From Thermoplasmata archaeon (GTDB lineage: Archaea > Thermoplasmatota > E2 > DHVEG-1 > B18-G2), in NCBI GenBank assembly GCA_021163455.1, contig JAGGWT010000027.1, positions 1 through 27,445 of the forward strand: DNA of 27,445 nucleotides. Reading direction: 5' to 3'. This document shows positions 23,304 through 27,445 of this stretch, in pieces. A program made the translations under genes and the position numbers. Each line of letters opens with the position of its first letter. Position 1 is the first letter of the stretch. The notes below the pieces were generated by a model. It ran no database searches. It worked only from the letters and a program-made list of their open reading frames with translations, and was not told the origin of the DNA.

Positions 23304-23329
23304 ATGAGTTTAGTTCTGGTGAAGAGGAC

Positions 23330-23785
23330 ATGAAAAAAGTGTGCGTAGGAGGAACCTTTGACAGGCTGCACAGAGGGCATAAGGTGCTGATAGAGAAAGC
23401 TTTTGAGATCGCTGGGAAAGAGGGGAAGGTTATAATAGGCCTGAGCGCCGGCGCACTCGCTGAAAAGAAAAAGAACTGCCTTGATTTCAACGAGAGAAAG
23501 AAGAATCTGGAGAATTTTCTCAAAGCCAGGGGCTTCAGTAATTATGAAATCTACCCGATCCATGATAAATATGGATTGACCCTAGTCGAGGATTTTGATG
23601 TGATAGTTGTTTCTGAGGAAACATTCGATGTTGCTGTGGAGATAAACAGAATGAGGAAAGAGAGGGGCATGACAGAGATGGAGATAGTGAAAATTCCCAT
23701 GATAAAGGCTGAAGATGGCAGACCGATATCTTCTTCCAGAATAAAGAAAGGAGAGATCGATGAGGAGGGCAGATTGATCAGATGA
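23330..23785 (+). CDS. coaD: Phosphopantetheine adenylyltransferase, archaeal type
   Basis: A 151-residue nucleotidyltransferase that joins AMP to 4'-phosphopantetheine in coenzyme A synthesis. It has the HxGH-type motif GGTFDRLHRGHK (residues 7-18) and the C-terminal ISSSRIKKGEID, which is this family's form of the second nucleotide motif. ATG 23330 fits family length and is preceded by GAAGAGG; the in-frame extension to 23231 overlaps the divergent gene and its promoter and is rejected. Confidence 0.93.
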   Translation: MKKVCVGGTFDRLHRGHKVLIEKAFEIAGKEGKVIIGLSAGALAEKKKNCLDFNERKKNLENFLKARGFSNYEIYPIHDKYGLTLVEDFDVIVVSEETFDVAVEINRMRKERGMTEMEIVKIPMIKAEDGRPISSSRIKKGEIDEEGRLIR

Positions 23786-23804
23786 TTTCCATCCTGAGGT
23801 TGAT

Positions 23805-23819
23805 AAACATTATATACAG
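23805..23819 (+). promoter_or_regulatory. TATA box for the 99-residue protein gene
   Basis: AAACATTATATACAG is centred about 26 bases before 23838, which gives a short leader carrying the ribosome-binding site GGAAGG before ATG 23852. Confidence 0.45.
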
Positions 23820-23851
23820 ATTGTGGTTAAGGAGTTTGGAAGGTGAAAAAC

Positions 23852-24151
23852 ATGGTATACGCGATATTTGAAATCAAGAAGGAGGATTCCAGAAAGATAG
23901 ACGAAGTCCTGAAAGATGATCTGGTGAGCAGACAGAGTATAACAACCAGAGATGCATCATCCCTCGACATAGACAAGGATGTGGTTTATGTTAAGATTGA
24001 GGGTAGCGAAGAAGGTATAAAGAGAGCCGAGGAACTCTTCAAGGAATTCTCTGCAAAGAAACTCGACGAGAAAGAGGCGGAAGAAATCAACAAAAAGATG
24101 GAGGCGCAGGACGAGAGCGCAGCACTAGGTCTTGGAAATGTATTTGGCTGA
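23852..24151 (+). CDS. Small conserved-looking protein, possibly Pcc1-like
   Basis: A 99-residue soluble protein of unknown function. The first 65 residues alternate strand, helix, strand, strand, helix (MVYAIFEIKKED, KIDEVLKDDL, VVYVKIEG, IKRAEELFKEF). That order recalls the KEOPS dimerisation subunit Pcc1, but no diagnostic residue settles it and no KEOPS gene is adjacent. The C-terminal 30 residues are Glu/Lys-rich and end AALGLGNVFG. ATG 23852 is chosen because GGAAGG (23838-23843) is well placed; GTG 23843 is inside that site. It is separate from coaD with its own TATA box. Confidence 0.7.
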   Translation: MVYAIFEIKKEDSRKIDEVLKDDLVSRQSITTRDASSLDIDKDVVYVKIEGSEEGIKRAEELFKEFSAKKLDEKEAEEINKKMEAQDESAALGLGNVFG

Positions 24152-24153
24152 AA

Positions 24154-25155
24154 TCAGAGACTCCAGTACTTCTTCAGTATCTTTTTAAGCTCGTCTATCC
24201 TGTCCCTTGCATAAATCAATTCCTCCACTTTTTCTCTGTAATTGAACTCTTCACCATGCATTGCATATATCTCAGAGAGTACAAGTACACCGAGTTTGCT
24301 GAGATTGTATCCCCCCTCCAATGAGCATACAATTTTGGGCTGAACAGATCTGAGCTTTTCTATAATTCTGTAAAAACTCTCTGCCGATAACCTGAGACCT
24401 CCAAGCGCATCCTGATAGTGAGAATCGAAACCGGAGGATACTATGATTAAGTCCGGCTTGAACTGCTCAGCCACAGGTAGAAAAATTTCATCCATAGCAT
24501 CCATGATGGTCTTATCTCCGGCACCCCTTGGTAAAGGCAGATTTATGGTGTACCCTTCTCCCCCATCTCTACCGACCTCATCGATGTCTCCGGTTCCGGG
24601 GTAATGTGGGGATAGATGAAACGATTGATACATCACTCTATCACTCTCATAGAAAATGTCCTGGGTTCCATTTCCGTGATGGACATCATGGTCAAAAATC
24701 AACACCTTCTTGTTTTCCTTTGATATGATGTGGGCTGCCAGGGCAACGTTGTTAATCAGGCAGAATCCCATCGACCTGTTTCTGGTTGCATGGTGTCCCG
24801 GAGGTCTAACCAGAGCAAAACCAGCATCGAATTCTCCAGATAACACCTCGGATGCCAGCATAACGACCCCGCCGGCTGCAAGCCTTGCTATCTCATAGGA
24901 GCCGGGACACACGTATGTATCCATATCCACCCATCCACCGGTTTCGCTTAATCTTTTTACATTCTCTACCATCTCTTTTGAGTGGATCTCCAGAATCTTC
25001 TCTTCATCCGCTGGCTCGGGAGAAACTATCTTTATCTTCTCGAAAATCTCGGACTTTTTCAGGTCACGCATTATGGATATTAACCTCTCGGAGTTTTCTG
25101 GATGGTTGAAGTTATCATGCTCCAGGAATTTATCCGAATAAACCACCGAAATCAT
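24154..25155 (-). CDS. Histone deacetylase superfamily hydrolase (AcuC/class II-like)
   Basis: A 333-residue zinc-dependent deacylase. Motifs present are RPPGHHA (His121, His122), GFCLINNVA, the zinc ligands Asp157 and His159 in FDHDVHHGNGT, the third ligand Asp244 in SSGFDSH, and the catalytic Tyr283 in LEGGYNL. All active-site residues seem intact. In archaea the substrate may be acetylated or acylated lysine on proteins (for example Alba or acetyl-CoA synthetase) or acetylpolyamines; sequence alone does not decide. The arginine decarboxylase elsewhere in the window makes a polyamine substrate imaginable but they are not linked. It is divergent from the DNA polymerase gene across 55 bases holding one TATA box. 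Confidence 0.93.
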   Translation of the reverse strand: MISVVYSDKFLEHDNFNHPENSERLISIMRDLKKSEIFEKIKIVSPEPADEEKILEIHSKEMVENVKRLSETGGWVDMDTYVCPGSYEIARLAAGGVVMLASEVLSGEFDAGFALVRPPGHHATRNRSMGFCLINNVALAAHIISKENKKVLIFDHDVHHGNGTQDIFYESDRVMYQSFHLSPHYPGTGDIDEVGRDGGEGYTINLPLPRGAGDKTIMDAMDEIFLPVAEQFKPDLIIVSSGFDSHYQDALGGLRLSAESFYRIIEKLRSVQPKIVCSLEGGYNLSKLGVLVLSEIYAMHGEEFNYREKVEELIYARDRIDELKKILKKYWSL

Positions 25156-25172
25156 GATGGAAAAATTGGTTT

Positions 25173-25184
25173 GATATATTTAAG
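25173..25184. promoter_or_regulatory. TATA element between deacetylase and polymerase genes
   Basis: GATATATTTAAG is the only good TATA candidate in the 55-base divergent gap. It is about 23 bases from the minus-strand start and about 33 bases from the plus-strand start. Confidence 0.45.
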
Positions 25185-25210
25185 TAGTTGTTATCTATTT
25201 TTGCTGGTAG

Positions 25211-27445
25211 ATGGGGGATACTCTGTTAGGAATATCATCCGAGTATCTGTATATTCACGGTAAAAAACCAAAGTTAGTGGAAGATATACATTCCCCCCAC
25301 TTTCTTGTATTCTCCAGAAACGAGACCATAGAAGCGGACAGAAAAAGATTGATAGATGCTTGGAAAAAATCTCAGGATACTCCTCTGAGACACATAAAGG
25401 ATGTTGGTGAGATAGAAAGATTCAGAAGTTTCTGGGATTTTGGTAAGGAGATAAAAGCATTCAGGGTTTTTGTGGACAGATCATTTCTGGTTCCAGAGGT
25501 CAGCGATTACATCTTTTTCAATCTGAATCTCTACACCGCGGAGCACGATATTCCATATCATCAGAGGGTACTCATAGACCTGGCTGTTGAGGATAAAGCA
25601 TGGATTCTCGACACCGAAGGGATAAAGAAAAAACTGAGGGTCCTCGTTTACGACATAGAAACAACAGAGTTTGAAGAGGGAAGAACTGATCTGCCGATAG
25701 ATATCCTTGGATTTTCATCCTTTGACGTATCCATAGAATCCGAGAAGAATCTCGACAGGGAAGAGTTCAATTTTGAAATCAAGGACATACCTTCGAGCTG
25801 GAGAGATTGCGAGGTCATACAGTTTGTATCGAGAAACGAAGATGAGGAAATAGATAATCTCCTGAACTTCTGCAACATGGTGAGACAGCATGATATCATA
25901 TCAGGTCACAACATTGTCGGTTTTGATAACAGACAGATACATGGCAGGGTAGAGAAAATTCTCAGAGAAAGAACAGACAGCCTGTCCAAAGAACAGATAG
26001 AGCTATTCAAAGAATTTCTGAATCAGTATTCAAGAAAAGACAGGTCCTTCCACTTCGGTGTGGGCTCAGAGATAATAAATCTCTACCCATCAACCTTTGA
26101 TACCTATCTGGGAGTGAGGAAATTCTATCCATATCTCGATGATTTTGGATTAAAATCGGTAGCTCCCTTTCTGGGTGTGAAGATAGAGGGCAGAGTTTAT
26201 CTCATGCCCAGCCAGATAAGAATAGATGATAGAACCCTCAAATACAACAAACAGGATGTTCAGGAGCAGGCAGGCGTTACCATAAGTCTTCTGGAGCAGG
26301 CATTACCGCTTGCCTTCACAACATGCATGCCCTTTGACATGCTCCTTGAGAGCGGAGCCGTTAACATGTGGGACCACATGGCAATGATAAGAGCCACAAA
26401 GATAAAGAAAATAATACCACCTCTCGCTAAAGCTTTACCTGTCGCCCAGAGTCTTTTGAAACTCTTTCCCAATGCTAAGAAGAAGGAAGATATATCAAAG
26501 GCGAGCAGAGAGAAGAGAAATCAGATATCAAAAGACCTTATCAGGATTGTAAAGTATGGCATCGAAATGCCTGACTGGGTTGAGTATCCTGAAGTTATAT
26601 TCAACAAATCAGCCAAGGACAGAGAGGACATACTCAACTATCACATACCCGGAGGAATGACGATAAAGCCGGACAAGGATGCAAATTCTCATTTCATACC
26701 GTGGTACTATGTTATCGTCGCAGATGTTGGAGCTATGTATCCTACCATACTTAAGGCGCTGAACTTTGGTGCCGATGTTGTGAGGCTGGCGAGAAAGGAT
26801 GAGATACCGGATTACTGGGTCTGGCTGAAGAAATTACCGAAGAGCTTTCTTGAGAGCAGGAAGATAATGTGGAAGGAAGTGGATTCCTCAGAATCATTTG
26901 CAGACTCAGGATACATGGTTGGCATAAGGATAGACAGCAACCCCGGTGTTGTGAACAGAGCAATGACGGGTATAATGAACGTGATAGCAAAGATAAAAGA
27001 GAATCTGAAGAAAGAGGAGGACCCTGAGAAGAAGAGAAGACTCAAGATGATATATCAGAGCCTCAAAGGCGCAAGAAACGCAGGAACTCATGGCATACTT
27101 TCAGCCCCAACAGTTTCTGGCAGACAGTTCAACATATGGGGCGCCGCCGCGATAACCACGAAGGGACAGGAAATACTTTTTGACACGCTGAAAAGATTGA
27201 AAGAGAAGGGAATAAGGATTGTTTACGGAGATACCGATGGTATATATATCGCCTGCTCCAGATCTATAGATAGTGTCCCGGAACTTGCAAAGGCACTCAA
27301 TGTGGAGGTGAAAAAAGAAGAAGATCACTGGATAACATCACCAGAGATTGCCTACGATGCCATAAGAGAGTGTTCTGATATATGGAAGAAGAGATTAAGA
27401 TATAAGGGCTTTGAACTCGAACCCGAAAAGCATGATGCCATGATA
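25211..27445 (+). CDS. polB: Family B DNA polymerase with 3'-5' exonuclease, 3' end outside the window
   Basis: The first 745 codons of a replicative-type DNA polymerase; the frame is open to the last base. Exonuclease motifs: Exo I YDIETT (Asp148, Glu150), Exo II GHNIVGFDN (Asn234, Asp239), Exo III YNKQD (Tyr345, Asp349). The polymerase palm has motif A DVGAMYPTIL (Asp505, steric-gate Tyr510) after a PGG element, and motif C YGDTDG (Asp674, Asp676). Motif B reads KGARNAGTHG (Lys619, Asn623), not the usual Kx3NSxYG. Catalytic acids and the fingers Lys are kept, so it should be active. Only the C-terminal thumb is missing, cut by the window edge. ATG 25211 follows GGTAG. Confidence 0.93.
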   Translation, partial: MGDTLLGISSEYLYIHGKKPKLVEDIHSPHFLVFSRNETIEADRKRLIDAWKKSQDTPLRHIKDVGEIERFRSFWDFGKEIKAFRVFVDRSFLVPEVSDYIFFNLNLYTAEHDIPYHQRVLIDLAVEDKAWILDTEGIKKKLRVLVYDIETTEFEEGRTDLPIDILGFSSFDVSIESEKNLDREEFNFEIKDIPSSWRDCEVIQFVSRNEDEEIDNLLNFCNMVRQHDIISGHNIVGFDNRQIHGRVEKILRERTDSLSKEQIELFKEFLNQYSRKDRSFHFGVGSEIINLYPSTFDTYLGVRKFYPYLDDFGLKSVAPFLGVKIEGRVYLMPSQIRIDDRTLKYNKQDVQEQAGVTISLLEQALPLAFTTCMPFDMLLESGAVNMWDHMAMIRATKIKKIIPPLAKALPVAQSLLKLFPNAKKKEDISKASREKRNQISKDLIRIVKYGIEMPDWVEYPEVIFNKSAKDREDILNYHIPGGMTIKPDKDANSHFIPWYYVIVADVGAMYPTILKALNFGADVVRLARKDEIPDYWVWLKKLPKSFLESRKIMWKEVDSSESFADSGYMVGIRIDSNPGVVNRAMTGIMNVIAKIKENLKKEEDPEKKRRLKMIYQSLKGARNAGTHGILSAPTVSGRQFNIWGAAAITTKGQEILFDTLKRLKEKGIRIVYGDTDGIYIACSRSIDSVPELAKALNVEVKKEEDHWITSPEIAYDAIRECSDIWKKRLRYKGFELEPEKHDAMI

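Noticed and set aside
13657..27445. A defence island built on Rad50-Mre11, the deacetylase and the polymerase
   Set aside because: These are housekeeping families in different operons, with no nuclease-toxin, mobile-element or restriction gene among them.

Overview
This window is archaeal chromosomal DNA of moderate to low GC, densely coded. The archaeal markers are ribosomal protein S3ae, Mre11-Rad50, a family B DNA polymerase, an archaeal-type CoaD, a pyruvoyl arginine decarboxylase, a geranylgeranyl reductase, an H/ACA guide RNA with kink-turn elements, and TATA boxes about 26 bases upstream of many starts. The set of families (PAS-rich kinases, NosD-like beta-helix surface proteins, FIST lipoprotein, PKD domains) fits an anaerobic euryarchaeon, most likely of Thermoplasmatota. 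That placement is inference; no 16S gene is present.

Layout. 1-408 is an AT-rich gap. 412-3517 (+) is a tight operon: DUF99, 2[4Fe-4S] ferredoxin, geranylgeranyl reductase, NAD kinase and a JAMM metalloprotease. Every junction overlaps or nearly abuts, and ferredoxin next to the reductase suggests the electron route for saturating membrane-lipid isoprenoids. 3548-6151 (+) holds an unrecognised multipass membrane protein, a membrane protein with a bacterial-PH-like domain, and arginine decarboxylase. 6220-12676 is a signalling block. A FIST lipoprotein is followed by a HAMP histidine kinase (+). A paralogous 7TM-PAS histidine kinase converges on it, preceded by a four-PAS protein with no kinase domain (both -). 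No response regulator is present. 12795-13655 (+) is a coiled-coil protein that converges on the minus-strand operon S3ae, CoA-disulfide-reductase-like flavoprotein, Mre11, Rad50 (19037 to 13657).

19113-19252 (-), just upstream of S3ae, encodes an RNA read here as a two-hairpin archaeal H/ACA guide RNA. Both hairpins have a kink-turn motif and an ACA box, with the same 15-nt spacing from pocket to ACA. It is the most striking noncoding feature of the window. Next to it is a frameshifted remnant of an Asp-box (BNR) lipoprotein, then tRNA-Thr(CGU).

19845-23273 (-) encodes two secreted beta-helix proteins; the larger has two PKD domains and a C-terminal membrane anchor resembling PGF-CTERM signals. 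The end of the window holds coaD (+), a small conserved-looking protein (+), a histone-deacetylase-family hydrolase (-), and the 5' 745 codons of a family B DNA polymerase (+) that runs off the end. The polymerase keeps its catalytic acidic residues but has unusual motif A and motif B sequences.

I found no CRISPR array, transposase, prophage or recognisable defence system. The best leads are the H/ACA RNA, the FIST-lipoprotein/kinase pair with its convergent paralogue, and the divergent polymerase.
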